Positions 46,659 to 56,891 of a stretch of DNA of 64,000 bases are shown here, piece after piece. A program made the position numbers and the translations under genes. Position 1 is the stretch's first letter. Each line of letters opens with the position of its first letter. Source of the stretch: RHKX01 sp963839535 (lineage in GTDB: Bacteria > Actinomycetota > Thermoleophilia > Solirubrobacterales > 70-9). The stretch spans positions 124,001 to 188,000 of the forward strand of contig CAWIVF010000001.1 in assembly GCA_963839535.1 (NCBI GenBank), given 5' to 3'. Below the pieces are notes generated by a model. It ran no database searches, was not told where the DNA came from, and was given only the letters and a program-made list of their open reading frames with translations.

Positions 46659-47309
46659 ATGGAGAAGCTTCGCGGGCACCTCCGCAACAACGTCGTCGGC
46701 TACCTGGCGTTGTTCGTCGCCTTGAGCGGGACGGCCTACGCCGCCGTCGAGCTTGGGAAGAACGACGTCCGGTCGAGGCACATCAAGAACGGTCAGGTCA
46801 AGATCAAGGACCTCGCCGGCGACGCCGTGACCTCTGCGAAGGTTGCAGATGGCTCGCTGCTGGGCGAGGACTTTGCGGCGGGTCAGCTGCCGCAGTTCAA
46901 AGGGGCGGCTGCAAGCGGAGCACTTACGGGCACTTATCGGAACCGGGCGCTGGCCAGTGCGGAGCCGGTTCACATGATTGGCAATCAAGGCGAGCCCGCA
47001 TTCAATGCAGCTGTGACGAACGAGTCCGGCGGCGATCTCCTGCCGGCAGGCTTCTACAAGGACGCATCCGGCCGTGTCTATCTTCAGGGGACCGTCCACA
47101 CAACCAGCCCAAGGACCCTGTTCACTCTCCCTGCCGGGTATCGCCCTGCAAGTTCTGCGTGCACGTTGGCGCCAGGATTCGACGGTCCCGGGACAACCCT
47201 TCAGTTCAGTCGGATTTGTGTCCAGTCGAACGGAGACGTCGCTTACGTCAATGGCGCCGGGACGAGCTATCTCGGACTAGACGGGATTTCGTTCAGAGCT
47301 GCTGGTTAG
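46659..47309 (+). CDS. Secreted/anchored protein with beta-helix-like K-N-G repeats
   Basis: 216 residues. AAGGGAGACGGTTTTC precedes ATG 46659. N-terminal helix RNNVVGYLALFVALSGTAYA then the spaced repeat ELGKNDVRSRHIKNGQVKIK, DLAGDAVTSAKVADGSLLGE, giving the collagen-stalk-like seven-residue pattern common in actinobacterial surface proteins. C-terminal 120 residues are a beta-sandwich with two Cys (SACTLAPGF, SRICVQSNG). No enzyme motif. Function unknown. Confidence 0.7.
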   Translation: MEKLRGHLRNNVVGYLALFVALSGTAYAAVELGKNDVRSRHIKNGQVKIKDLAGDAVTSAKVADGSLLGEDFAAGQLPQFKGAAASGALTGTYRNRALASAEPVHMIGNQGEPAFNAAVTNESGGDLLPAGFYKDASGRVYLQGTVHTTSPRTLFTLPAGYRPASSACTLAPGFDGPGTTLQFSRICVQSNGDVAYVNGAGTSYLGLDGISFRAAG

Positions 47310-47329
47310 CGTGATCTGGAGAAACTCGC

Positions 47330-48182
47330 CTAGGCGGCGGTCGCCTCCTGCTCGCTGATCGCGGCGCCGCTGCGGACGATCGTGTTCGGATCGAGCTCCT
47401 CGCCGCCGCGGACGGCGACCAGCAGCTTGGTCAGCGAGGAGCGCAGGAGTCGCGACACCTGCATCTGCGAGACGCCGATCTCCTCGCCGATCTCCCGCTG
47501 GGTCAGCCCCTCGTGGAAGCGGAGGTGGAGCGCCTGGCGCTCCTTCGGCCGCAGCTCGGCGACCTTGCTCGCCATCTCGGACTCGGCGCGCTCGAAGCCC
47601 CTCTCCTCGGTCCCGATGGTCTCGATCATCGGGGCGGAATCGTCCTCGCCGCGGGTGGAGGGGAGGTCGAGTGACGTCGTGCGGCGGGCGCGATCGGCCT
47701 GCATCGCCTCGATCACATCGGCGACCTCGAGATTGCAGCGCTCGGCGACCTCGCTGACCGTCGGCGGCCGGTGGGTCTCACCGCGGATGTCCTGGGTCAC
47801 CTCGGCGATCCGCATCGATCGCTCCTGCAGGGTGCGGGGAAGGCGAACGCTCCAGGAGCGGTCGCGGAAGTGGTGGCGCAGCTCGCCCAGGATCGTCGGG
47901 GCGGCGAAGGCGACGAAGTCGGAGCGCTTCTCGGGGTCGTAGCGGTCGATCGCCTTGAGCAGCCCGACGCAGGCGACCTGCACGAGATCCTCGACGGCCT
48001 CACCGCCGCCGCGATAGCGCAGCGCCAGCGAGCGGGCAAAGGGCATGAAGCGCTCGACGATCTCCTCCCGCAGCCGTGGGTCGCGGGTCTCCGCAAAGCG
48101 GTTGAGGAGCTCGCGCTCGCCCTCGCGGGTTCTGCGGCTCCGGCGGCGGACTCAGCGTCTCGAGTGGTCTTGGTGCGTGCAT
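47330..48182 (-). CDS. SigB/SigF-family sigma factor, second copy (one frameshift)
   Basis: About 283 residues. Start at 48182 (MHAPRPLETLSPPPEPQNPR), then a one-base shift near 48130; the other frame reads ERELLNRFAETRDPRLREEI and VERFMPFARSLALRYRGGGE. Region 2: AVEDLVQVACVGLLKAIDRY and GELRHHFRDRSWSVRLPRT. Region 4: LTQREIGEEIGVSQMQVSRL. About half identical to the sigma factor at 5.6-6.4 kb by eye. It lies 190 bases downstream of a kinase-type anti-sigma factor on the same strand, its probable partner. Confidence 0.9.
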
Positions 48183-48372
48183 TGCAACAGCGCCTTTCGA
48201 TGTGGCGTGCTGCGAACCCGATGCTGGACCCCTCAAAATCCCTACCGCATCTGGCTTAGCCGCTATCTACTGGAGATCGCCCGCCGGCATGGAACCGCGG
48301 CGACTACGTCGACCCTAGTCGATGGCTCATCGAATGTCGATTGAACCTTTTTCAAGTGTCGTTCGAGGTCGA

Positions 48373-49278
48373 TCAGGGGAGGTCGAGCTCGACGCAGGCG
48401 AGCGCACCGGCGCTGGTCGGCTCCGCGCTGAGGCGGATCGTGCTCCGCTCCGGCTCCCAGGAGGCCTCGAGTCCCGAGAGCAGGCGGCCGGCGTCGTCGT
48501 GGTCGACCGGTCCGACCCTGACCTGAAGCGGGGCCGAGGGTTCCTCGGGACGCTCCGGCACCCGGATCGCCGGGGGAGCGCCCTCCCAGGAGGCGAGGTC
48601 GGCGGCAAGGGCCTCGCCGAGGCGCGACGCCTCCACGATCTGGTCGATCGTCGAACCCGGGCACTCGACGTGAGCCCCGAGGGCTCGCGGCAGAACGGGT
48701 CCGAGCAGCGCGGTGTCGTCGAAGTTGAGGGAGCACTCGATCGGATCGGCCTCGGTGTTCACCGGCTCCCGCTCGAGATCGAAGTCGTCATGGATCGAGA
48801 CCGACGCCTCGATCGTCGTCCCGACGCCGCGTCGCGAGGTGATCTGCGTGCGCTCCGAGAGCTCGCAGACGAGCGCGAGGCCGATGCCGGTCGGGTCGCC
48901 GGGCGTCGGCCAGACGCTGAGGCCGCGGCCGGCGTCCTGGAAGGAGATCATCACCTCGTTGTCGTCGGGGTCGTCTGCGGGAGGGGGCTCGATCCGCATC
49001 CGCAGCGGGCCGGCCGTGCCGGCTGGGTAGGCGTGGGCGACGACGTTGCGCGATCCCTCGACCGCGATCGCGTTGAGGCTGGCGGCGGCCTCGAGGCCGA
49101 GATGGAGGGACTCCGCCACGCCGGACGCCACGGCGGCGGCCATCCGCACCGTGTCGGCGTTCGCGGCCCCGATCAGGGCGACCCCCGGCGCCCTGCCGAC
49201 GCCCTCCGGCGCGGGCCGCGCCTCAGCTGTCACGAACCTGCCTCCCTGCCTTTCGTCCATGGTCGTCCGGGTACCCAT
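48373..49278 (-). CDS. Anti-sigma factor / ATP-binding GHKL protein with extra C-terminal domain
   Basis: 301 residues. N-terminal GHKL (HATPase_c) domain: AAASLNAIAVEGSRNVVAHA is the N-box, SFQDAGRGLSVWPT the G1 box, DPTGIGLALVCELSERTQIT the G2 box. This is the RsbW/SpoIIAB type that binds sigma-B family factors. A second half (from about 180, LNFDDTALLGPVLPRALGAH) has the spacing of another GHKL-like fold without clear ATP boxes, a two-domain arrangement. Probably phosphorylates STAS antagonists and sequesters the sigma factor encoded downstream. Confidence 0.82.
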   Translation of the reverse strand: MGTRTTMDERQGGRFVTAEARPAPEGVGRAPGVALIGAANADTVRMAAAVASGVAESLHLGLEAAASLNAIAVEGSRNVVAHAYPAGTAGPLRMRIEPPPADDPDDNEVMISFQDAGRGLSVWPTPGDPTGIGLALVCELSERTQITSRRGVGTTIEASVSIHDDFDLEREPVNTEADPIECSLNFDDTALLGPVLPRALGAHVECPGSTIDQIVEASRLGEALAADLASWEGAPPAIRVPERPEEPSAPLQVRVGPVDHDDAGRLLSGLEASWEPERSTIRLSAEPTSAGALACVELDLP

Positions 49279-49306
49279 GAGCGGGGATCGGGAAACCGGC
49301 GCAGGG

Positions 49307-50356
49307 CTACTTGCGAGCCCCGATCCCGCTCAGGATCTCGCGGATCCTCAGCACCCCGCCGGCCTTGGGATCGAGCGGCGGCGTCCGTTCCCGTCCCGCT
49401 CGGCCATGCCCTCGAGCACCTCCCGCAGCGCGTCCTGGGAGGAGCGAGCCGCCTTCCAGCCGAGCTCGGTGCGGGCGCGTGACGTGTCCATGAGCGGCAC
49501 GCCTACCCCCATGTCGACCCATCCCGGCGGGGTCGGCTGCAGGCGGGCGATCCAGGTGGCGGCGGCCAGGGCCCGCACCACTCGCGCCGGAAGCGGCACG
49601 GTCCGGGCGCCGATCGCCTCCGCGACGGTCCCGGCGTCGAGCACGGGCTCGGCGGCGATGTTGAAGGCGCCAGCTCGCGTCCCCGAGCGCGGCGAGGCGG
49701 TAGGCCTCAGCGACGTCGTCGGTGTGCACCGCCTGGGTCCGCAGGCCGGAGATCCACGGCATGACCGGGAGGCGGCTCGGCTTGATCAGAGTCGTCGGGA
49801 CGAACGGCCCGCCGAACAGACGGCGGATCTCGCTGCCCGCGGTTCCCTTGAAGATCAGCGCCGGGCGCAGCCGGACGACGCGGACGTCCGGGTGCTCGGC
49901 CTCGAAGCGGTCGAGGCTGGATTCGACGAGCGCCTTGTGGCGGGAGTAGAAGGAGGACGGGATGCCGCCGGTCGGCCAGCTCTCGTCGACCGGGTCGTCC
50001 TGCGGGCCGGCGCTGTAGGCGCCGATCGACGAGGCGTAGACGAGCGCCGGCACCGAGGCTGCGGCAACGGCCTCGAAGACCCGCTGGCTGCCGCGGACGT
50101 TCACCGAGTACGTGGTCACCTCGTCGCGGGAGGGCTGGATCGCCCAGGCGAGGTGGATCACCACGTCGGCTCCCTCGAAGAGCGGCTCGAGGCGGTCGGT
50201 GACCACGTCGGCCTTCGCCCACTCGACCTTCTCGCGCTCGAGGTCGGGCAGCCGCCGCGAGAGCCCGAGGATGGAGTCGACGCGCTCGTCGGCGACGAGC
50301 GCGTCGATCACGCTCGTTCCTACGTTGCCGGTGGCACCGGTTACGACGATCCGCAT
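49307..50356 (-). CDS. Extended SDR / NAD-dependent epimerase-dehydratase (frameshifted)
   Basis: About 350 residues. Nucleotide loop VTGATGNVGTSVIDAL, ADVVIHLAWAIQPS, the catalytic YSRHKALVE (YxxxK), and the Ser in YASSIGAYS: a complete extended SDR core. Breaks near 49675 (frame resumes at NIAAEPVLDAGTVAEAIGAR) and about 49385. The C-terminal part MDTSRARTELGWKAA then GVLRIREILSGIG is the usual end. Substrate probably a nucleotide-sugar, but no sugar-specific motif is visible. Confidence 0.8.
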   Translation of the reverse strand: MRIVVTGATGNVGTSVIDALVADERVDSILGLSRRLPDLEREKVEWAKADVVTDRLEPLFEGADVVIHLAWAIQPSRDEVTTYSVNVRGSQRVFEAVAAASVPALVYASSIGAYSAGPQDDPVDESWPTGGIPSSFYSRHKALVESSLDRFEAEHPDVRVVRLRPALIFKGTAGSEIRRLFGGPFVPTTLIKPSRLPVMPWISGLRTQAVHTDDVAEAYRLAALGDASWRLQHRRRARARRRDRRGGDRRPDRAASGASGAGPGRRHLDRPPAADPAGMGRHGGRRAAHGHVTRPHRARLEGGSLLPGRAAGGARGHGRAGRERTPPLDPKAGGVLRIREILSGIGARK

Positions 50357-50396
50357 GGCACCCGGTCTACCCGGGCCGGCGGCGGCCGAACCGTGG

Positions 50397-52245
50397 TCAG
50401 TCGGAGGAGGCGGCGCGGGCGCGGCGGGCGGTCCGCACGCGCTCCGTCTTCGACAGGTCGACCTTGCGCAGCCGCACCTTGTCGGGGGTGATCTCCACGC
50501 TCTCGTCCTCCCGCAGGAACTCGATCGCCTGCTCGAGCGAGAGCAGCTTGTGCGGGATCAGGCGGACGTGCACGTCGGCGCTGGCGGCGCGGACGTTGGT
50601 CTGCTGCTTCTCCTTCGTCGCGTTGACGTCGAGGTCGTCGGAGCGCGAGTTCTCGCCGACGACCATGCCCTCGTAGACGTCCTCGCCGGGACCGATGAAC
50701 AGCGTCCCGCGCTCCTGCAGGCTGAACAGGGCGAAGCTGGCGCTCTTGCCCTGGCGGTCGGCGACGAGCGACCCGGTGGGCCGGGTCCGCAGCTCGCCGA
50801 CCCAGGGCTCCCAGCGGTCGAAGACGTGATGCATCAGCCCCGTGCCGCGGGTCTCGGTGAGGAACTCGGTGCGGAAGCCGATCAGGCCGCGGGCGGGGAC
50901 GAGGAACTCGAGCCGGACCCAGCCGGTCGAGTGGTTGACCATCTGCTCCATGCGGCCCTTGCGGACCGCGAGCGCCTGCGTGACCACGCCGACGTAGTCC
51001 TCGGGGACGTCGATCGCCAGGCGCTCGACCGGCTCGCAGACCTTGCCGTCGACCTCGCGGGTGACGACCTGCGGCTGGCCGGCGGTGAGCTCGAAGCCCT
51101 CGCGGCGCATCATCTCGAGCAGGACGACGAGCTGGAGCTCGCCGCGGCCCTGGACCTCCCAGGCGTCGGGGCGCTCGGTGTCGTTGACCCGGATCGAGAC
51201 GTTGCCGACCAGCTCCGTGTCGAGCCGGTCCTTGATCTGGCGGGCGGTCAGCTTGCTGCCGTCGCGGCCGGCGAGCGGCGAGGTGTTGATTCCGACGGTC
51301 ATCGAGAGCGACGGCTCGTCGACCGTCGTGACGGGCATCGGCCGCGGGTCCTCGGGGTCGGCGAGGGTCTCGCCGATCGTCACCTCGGAGAGCCCGCCGA
51401 CGGCGATGATCTCGCCCGGTCCCGGCCTCCTTGGTCTCAACCCGCTCGAGGTTCTGGGTCGTGTAGAGGGTGGTCACGTTGGCCCGGGTGATCGATGCCG
51501 TCCTCCCGGCACCAGGCGATCGGCTGACCGGCGCGGATCGTCCCGTGGTGGACGCGGCAGAGGGCGAGGCGGCCGACGTAAGGGGAGGCGTCGAGGTTGG
51601 TCACCAGCGCCTGCAGGGGATGCTCCGGATCGAATTCCGGAGCCGGGATGTGCTCGACCATCAGGTCCATCAGCGGCTTCAGGTCGGTGCCCTCCTCGCC
51701 CTCGGTCATCGAGGCCCAGCCGTCCTTGGCGTTCGTGTAGACGATCGGGAACTCGATCTGGTCCTCCTCGGCGTCGAGGTCGAGGAAGAGCTCGTAGACC
51801 TCGTCGACGACGGCGGCGATGCGGGCGTCGGGCCGGTCGACCTTGTTGACGACGAGGATCACCGGCAGACGTCGCTCGAGGCCTTGCGCAGGACGAATCG
51901 GGTCTGGGGGAGGGGGCCCTCGGAGGCGTCGACGAGGAGCAGGATCCCGTCGACCATCGTCAGCCCGCGCTCGACCTCGCCGCCGAAATCGGCGTGGCCG
52001 GGGGTGTCGATGATGTTGAGCTTCACCCCGTCGTAGTCGACCGAGGTGTTCTTGGCGAGGATCGTGATCCCCTTCTCGCGCTCGAGATCCATCGAGTCCA
52101 TCACCCGCTCGTTGACGTCGGAGCCCGCGCGGAAGGCCCCCGACTGCCAGAGCATCGCGTCGACGAGGGTCGTCTTGCCGTGGTCGACGTGGGCGACGAT
52201 CGCGACGTTGCGCAGGTCGTCCCGGGTGGAAAGTGCAGTGGCCAT
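50397..52245 (-). CDS. typA: Ribosome-associated GTPase TypA/BipA (frameshifted)
   Basis: About 615 residues. G1 NVAIVAHVDHGKTTLVDA, switch I region EREKGITILAKNTS, G3 IDTPGHADFGGEVERGL, G4 NKVDRP, then domains II, V and the BipA-specific C-terminus (VYEGMVVGENSRSDDLDVN, NATKEKQQTNVRAASADVHV). Breaks: near 51872, where one base is missing in AAGGC-CTCGAG so that VLRKA is followed by a stop in the old frame, and two between about 51510 and 51430. Start at 52245 (MATALSTRDDLRN). A translational GTPase needed for 50S assembly at low temperature or under stress. Confidence 0.93.
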
Positions 52246-52348
52246 GGGGCGCGGGATGGTAGGGGGTCGTCGTTGCCGCCAACCGGCTCCGGTATTCCGG
52301 CGATGGGTCGGGCCAATCCACCGAGTCGGTGAATAAGCTGCCGCGGGG

Positions 52349-53821
52349 GTGACCGAAGAGGCTGCATACGAACGGCGTCGCTGGCAGGCGCTGGCGCTGA
52401 TCTGCGTCGCGCAGTTCATGGTGATCCTGGACGCGTCGATCGTGAACGTCGCGCTGCCGACGATCGGCGACGCCCTCGACTTCACCCAGGAGAACCTCTC
52501 CTGGGTCATCAACGCCTACGTCCTCACGTTCGGCGGCTTCCTGCTGCTGGGCGGGCGGCTGGCCGACCTGCTCGGCCGCCGGCGGATGTTCATGGGCGGC
52601 CTGATCCTGTTCGCGCTCGCCTCCCTCGCCGGCGGCTTCGCCCAGACCGACATCCAGCTCGTCATCGCCCGCGCGGTCCAGGGGCTCGGCGCCGCGATCG
52701 TCTCCCCGGCGGCGCTCTCGATCATCACCGTGACCTTCAAGGAGGGAGCCGAGCGCAACAAGGCCCTCGGCTTCTGGGGCGCCGTGGCCGGCTCGGGCGG
52801 CGCCGCCGGCGTCCTGCTCGGCGGCATCCTCACCGACGGCCTCGGCTGGGAATGGGTCCTCTGGGTCAACGCGCCGATCGGCTTCGCCACCGCCTTCCTC
52901 GCCCCGCGCTTCGTCGCCGAGACGCGCGAGGAGGGCGTGACGCGCAACTTCGACATCCCGGGGGCGATCACCGTCACCGGCGGGCTCTCCGTCCTGGTCT
53001 ACGCGATCGTCAACACCGAGTCGGCCGGCTGGGGGTCGGCCGAGACGGTGACCCTGCTCGCGCTCTCCGCCGCCCTGCTGATCTCGTTCGTCGTGATCGA
53101 GCACCGCGCCGCGGCGCCGCTCGTGCCGTTCTCGATCTTCCGCATCCGCACCCTCACCGGGGCGAACGTCGTCGGCCTGCTCACCGGCGCCTCCCTGTTC
53201 GCGATGTTCTTCTTCGCCAGCATCTACATGCAGCGCGTGCTCGGCTACAGCGCGATCAAGGCCGGCCTCTCCTATATCCCGCTGTCGTTCGGGATCATGG
53301 CCTCGGCGGCGTTCGGGTCCCAGATCGTCACCAAGGTGGGCTTCAAGCCCGTGCTGGTCGCCGGGATGGGGCTGATCGCGGTGGCGCTCGTCTGGTGGTC
53401 GCGCGTCTCGCCCGACGGCACGTTCGTCGCGGACATCCTCGGCCCGTCCTTCGTCGCCGCGGTCGGGCTGGGACTCTCCTTCGTCGCGGTCACGATCGCC
53501 GCCGTGGCCGGCGTGAGCGACCGCGAATCCGGCCTCGCCAGCGGGTTGATCAACACGGCGCAGCAGGTGGGCGGAGCGCTCGGGCTCGCCGTCCTCGCGA
53601 CGATCGCCAACTCGGTCAGCGAGGACCCGCTCGAGGCCGCCGCGGGCGATCCGACCGCGACCGCGGCCGCGCTCACCGAGGGCTTCCAGGCCGCCTTCCT
53701 CGGCGCCGCCGGCTTCGCCGTGATCGGCCTGATCCTCGCCCTGACGCTGATCCGCAGCAGCGACAGCCGCGCGATGGTCGGCGTCGGCCAGGCCGAGCCC
53801 AGCCGCGCGCCCGCGAGCTAG
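52349..53821 (+). CDS. MFS transporter, DHA2 family (EmrB/QacA-like multidrug exporter)
   Basis: 490 residues, uninterrupted, about fourteen membrane helices. LICVAQFMVILDASIVNVAL is the first-helix D1-type motif of DHA2 proteins; the loop GGRLADLLGRRRMFM is motif A; SPAALSIITVTF and WGAVAGSGGAAGVLLGGIL (antiporter motif C) follow. GTG start. Probably a proton-coupled exporter of drugs or metabolites. The stop TAG overlaps the stop of a truncated lipase on the other strand within CTAG. Confidence 0.9.
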   Translation: MTEEAAYERRRWQALALICVAQFMVILDASIVNVALPTIGDALDFTQENLSWVINAYVLTFGGFLLLGGRLADLLGRRRMFMGGLILFALASLAGGFAQTDIQLVIARAVQGLGAAIVSPAALSIITVTFKEGAERNKALGFWGAVAGSGGAAGVLLGGILTDGLGWEWVLWVNAPIGFATAFLAPRFVAETREEGVTRNFDIPGAITVTGGLSVLVYAIVNTESAGWGSAETVTLLALSAALLISFVVIEHRAAAPLVPFSIFRIRTLTGANVVGLLTGASLFAMFFFASIYMQRVLGYSAIKAGLSYIPLSFGIMASAAFGSQIVTKVGFKPVLVAGMGLIAVALVWWSRVSPDGTFVADILGPSFVAAVGLGLSFVAVTIAAVAGVSDRESGLASGLINTAQQVGGALGLAVLATIANSVSEDPLEAAAGDPTATAAALTEGFQAAFLGAAGFAVIGLILALTLIRSSDSRAMVGVGQAEPSRAPAS

Positions 53822-54341
53822 CCCGAAGGAAGCGCACGTACCAACTCGGCATGATGCTGCCCTCGGAGTGGCCGACGATGTCGACCTTGCGCGGCGTCGG
53901 TCCGGCGCAGGACCCGCCCGATGAAGCGCTTCAGCTCTCGCGCGCTGGACTGCATGGTCGCGCAGTGCCGCCGGGCTGGTAGCCGGGCATCTTGACCTCG
54001 TCCTTGCTGCCGTAGGTGAGCGAGATAGACGCAGAAGCCGCGGTTCGTCGAGGTAACGGCGAGATCGTGCGCCAGTTGACCGTCTGGTTGGCGAGCAGGC
54101 CGTGGACGAGGACCACCGGCTCGGGATGCGCCGCGCGACGGCTCTGCAGTCGAAGTCGGTTGGCGCCTGGCGGCGAGCCGAGTCGGGCGCCTGGCCGCTG
54201 CGCGCGTGAGGGCGGCGTCGACGGTCCAGGGCACCTCGAACTTGCTCGTCTCCGCCTCGGCGGGTGGAGCGCCGCCAGGGCGGCATGCGCAGCAGCCCGA
54301 TGATCGCCGCGACTCAGGTTTCCCGGGTCCCCGCGTGCCAT
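53818..54341 (-). pseudogene. Truncated lipase/esterase (alpha/beta-hydrolase) remnant
   Basis: About 174 residues reconstructed over three frames. The start is followed by an Arg-rich leader. FEVPWTVDAALTRAA, PEPVVLVHGLLANQTVNWRT and VKMPGYQPGG are readable, then QSSARELKRFIGRVL and the nucleophile elbow VDIVGHSEGSIMPSWYVRFL. The family (actinobacterial triacylglycerol lipase, Lipase_2 type) is normally about 300 residues; this copy stops just after the active Ser and lacks the Asp and His. The end abuts the MFS transporter, so the 3' half is missing. Several breaks near 53940, 54040 and 54180. Confidence 0.55.
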
Positions 54342-54379
54342 GCGCGCGAACCTAACCGGAAGCCGCAGGTGGCGTCCGA

Positions 54380-55249
54380 CTAGACGGTCGCGAACCGCAG
54401 CGGGATCCCGAACGGATCGATCACGTCGAGCCCGCCGTCGCGCTCGGTGACCTCGACCCCCGCGCCCTCGAGCCGCTCGCGCAGCTGAGCGAGCGATCCC
54501 GAGTCGACGACCACCGTCCAGTGGTCGAGCCCGACCACGCCGCCCGGCTGGGGCGGGATGCCCTCGCCGCGCCAGGTGTTCAGGCCGAGGTGGTGGTGGT
54601 AGCCGCCGGCCGAGACGAACGCCGCGCCCTGGAACAGCGTCTGCACCTCGAAGCCGACGACGTCGCGGTAGAAGGCGAGCGCCTCGTCGATGTCGCTCAC
54701 GTGCAGGTGCAGGTGGCCGACCCGCAGGTCGCGGTCGGCCTTCGGGCTCAGCTCCTCGCCCGCCACGGTGGCCATCAGGCCGCCCATGTCGAGGGGCGCC
54801 GGGCCGATCGTCGTGGGGTCGCGCAGGTTGCCCCAGTTCGACCGCGGCTGATCGGCGGCGAGCTCGATCCCGTTGCCGTCGGGGTCGGGCAGGTAGATCG
54901 CCTCGGAGATGCCGTGGTCGGAGGCGCCCTGGATCGGGGTGTCGGCCTCGGCGAGGCGGCGCACCGCCCGCGCCAGCTCCTGGCGGGTCGGGAAGAGGAG
55001 GGCGAAGTGGTAGAGCCCGGCGTGGCGCCCGGCGCGCTTCGCCTCCGGCTCGGCGTGCAGGACGAGCAGGTCGTCGGCGCCCGCTCCCAGGCGCGCCTCG
55101 CCGTCCTCGCGCCCGTGCAGCTGCAGGCCGATCGAGCGCTCGTAGAAGCCGACGGAGCGGTCGAGGTCGGTCACGGCGATGTGGACCGGCCCGAGGCTCA
55201 GGTCGTCCGGAAGCGTGGGTGCGGTGGCTTGCTCAGAAAGGTTGTTCAT
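54380..55249 (-). CDS. VOC family ring-cleaving dioxygenase-like protein (CatE type)
   Basis: 289 residues with two VOC modules. Each module has the strand with the first metal His: GPVHIAVTDLDRSVGFYE and VGHLHLHVSDIDEALAFYRD. The second set is GLYHFALLFPTRQEL, then DPDGNGIELAAD, and YHHHLGLNTWRGEG. Two His and a Glu match the iron site of catechol 2,3-dioxygenases. Length fits CatE. ATG start at 55249. The gene follows the ADH on the same strand; the substrate is unproven. Confidence 0.85.
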   Translation of the reverse strand: MNNLSEQATAPTLPDDLSLGPVHIAVTDLDRSVGFYERSIGLQLHGREDGEARLGAGADDLLVLHAEPEAKRAGRHAGLYHFALLFPTRQELARAVRRLAEADTPIQGASDHGISEAIYLPDPDGNGIELAADQPRSNWGNLRDPTTIGPAPLDMGGLMATVAGEELSPKADRDLRVGHLHLHVSDIDEALAFYRDVVGFEVQTLFQGAAFVSAGGYHHHLGLNTWRGEGIPPQPGGVVGLDHWTVVVDSGSLAQLRERLEGAGVEVTERDGGLDVIDPFGIPLRFATV

Positions 55250-55290
55250 GCAACTAATTCTGCCAGACGGGTCAAGGCCCGCGGCGGGGC

Positions 55291-56419
55291 TCAGTCGAAG
55301 ACGATCGCCTGCCGCACGGCCTCGCCGGCGGCGAGCCGGTCGAAGCCCTCGTTGACCTCGTCGAGGCCGAGCCGGTGCGTCAGCAGGCGCTCGACCGGCA
55401 GCTTGCCCTGGCGGTGCAGGTCGATGAACCTCGGCAGGTCGCGGGAGGGAACGCTCGAGCCGAGGTAGGAGCCGCGCAGGGTCCGCTCCTCGGCGACGAG
55501 GCTGACCGCCGAGATGCTCAGCGTCTGGCTCGGGTCGGGAAGGCCGACCGTGGTCGTCGTCCCGCCGCGTCGCGTCGCGGCGTAGGCCTCGGCGAGCACG
55601 CGCGCGCTGCCGACGGTCTCGATCGCGTGGTCGGCCCCGCCGTCGGTCGCCGCGCGGATCTCCTCGACCGCGTCCGGCCCGGCGGCGACGGCATGGGTCG
55701 CGCCGAGCTCGAGCGCGAGCTCCAGCTTCTCGGGGACCACGTCGACGGCCACGAGCGTGCCGGCTCCCTGCAGGACGGCGCCGAGCAGGGCGGAGAGCCC
55801 GACTCCGCCGAGCCCCAGGACCGCGACCCGCTCGCCCGGCTCGATCCGGGCGGCGTTGACGGCCGCGCCGACGCCGGTCAGCACGGCGCACCCGAACAGG
55901 GCGGCGAGCTCGTACGGCAGCTCGGGATCCACCCGAACCGCCGACGCCTCGGAGACGACGATGTGATCGGAGAAGGCCGAGACGCCGAGGTGGTGGTTGA
56001 GCACCTCGAGGTCGGGGTGGTGGAGGCGCCGCTCGCCGCTCAGCAGCGTGCCGGCCGCGTTGGCGGCGGCGCCCGGCTCGCAGAGGGCGGCCCGGCCGGC
56101 GAGGCAGGGCTCGCAGCGGCCGCAGGCGGGGACGAAGGCGAGCACGACGTGGTCGCCCGGCTCGAAGCCGCTCACGTCCGCGCCGACCTCGACCACCTCG
56201 CCGGCGGCCTCGTGGCCCAGCGCCATCGGCATCACGCGCGGGCGGGACCCGTCGATCACGGAGAGGTCGGAGTGGCAGAGGCCGGCCGCGCCGACCTTGA
56301 CGAGCAGCTCCCCGGGCCCGGGCGGGTCGAGCTCCACCTCCTCGATCTGCGAGCGGCCGCGACTCGGCGTAGGGGGGAGGGGCGCCCATCTCCCGCAGGA
56401 CCGCGGTGCGGACCCTCAC
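55291..56419 (-). CDS. Zinc-dependent alcohol dehydrogenase, class III-like (one frameshift)
   Basis: About 376 residues. GAAGLCHSDLSVIDG (catalytic Cys), ALGHEAAGEVVEVGADV (His, Glu), ACGRCEPCLAGRAALC (structural zinc Cys), VAVLGLGGVGLSALLGAV (NAD loop). The first 25 residues (RTAVLREMGAPPPYAESRPL) are in another frame, with the break near 56350. The GTG start at 56419 overlaps the stop of the thioesterase (GTGA), so the two are translationally coupled. Probably oxidises aliphatic or aromatic alcohols. Confidence 0.88.
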
Positions 56420-56887
56420 GACGACTCCCCCTCGCCGGCGGGCCGCAGGCGCTCGAGGCAGGCGCGCAGCCCCTCCGGGATCTCGACCGGCCGCCGCGAC
56501 TCGGCGTCGACGAAGACGTGCACGAACCAGCCGGTCGCCGCCGGCTCGGGGTCGCCCGCGGCGAAGAGCCCGATCTCGTAGCGGACGCTGCTGCGGCCGA
56601 GCTTGCCGACGCGCAGCCCGGCCTCGACGTCGTCGGGGAAGCTGAACCCCGACCGGTACGTGCAGTGCGACTCCGCGCAGACCCCGATCGCCTCGCCGCC
56701 GTGGATGTCGAGCCCGCCCTCGGTGATCAGCCAGCGGTTGATCACGGTGTCGAAGAACGCGTAGTACTCGACGTTGTTGACGTGGCCGTAGACGTCGTTG
56801 TCGTTCCAGCGGGTCGGGATCGTGAGCAGGTGCGGGTAGGACTCCCGCCCGCCGCGCCGCGTCCGCGTCCGTCTCGGGACCGCTCAC
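56416..56887 (-). CDS. Hotdog-fold acyl-CoA thioesterase (4HBT, one frameshift)
   Basis: About 157 residues. Start at 56887 (GTG, MSGPETDADAARR) is followed by a shift near 56850. The correct frame then reads YPHLLTIPTRWNDNDVYGHV, with HVNNVEYYAFFDTVINRWL and CAESHCTYRSGFSFPDDVEA. Asp in RWNDND plus HVNN is the 4HBT active site. It lies between the OsmC gene and the ADH on one strand, with an overlap at each end, so one operon is likely. Confidence 0.82.
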
Positions 56888-56891
56888 CGGG

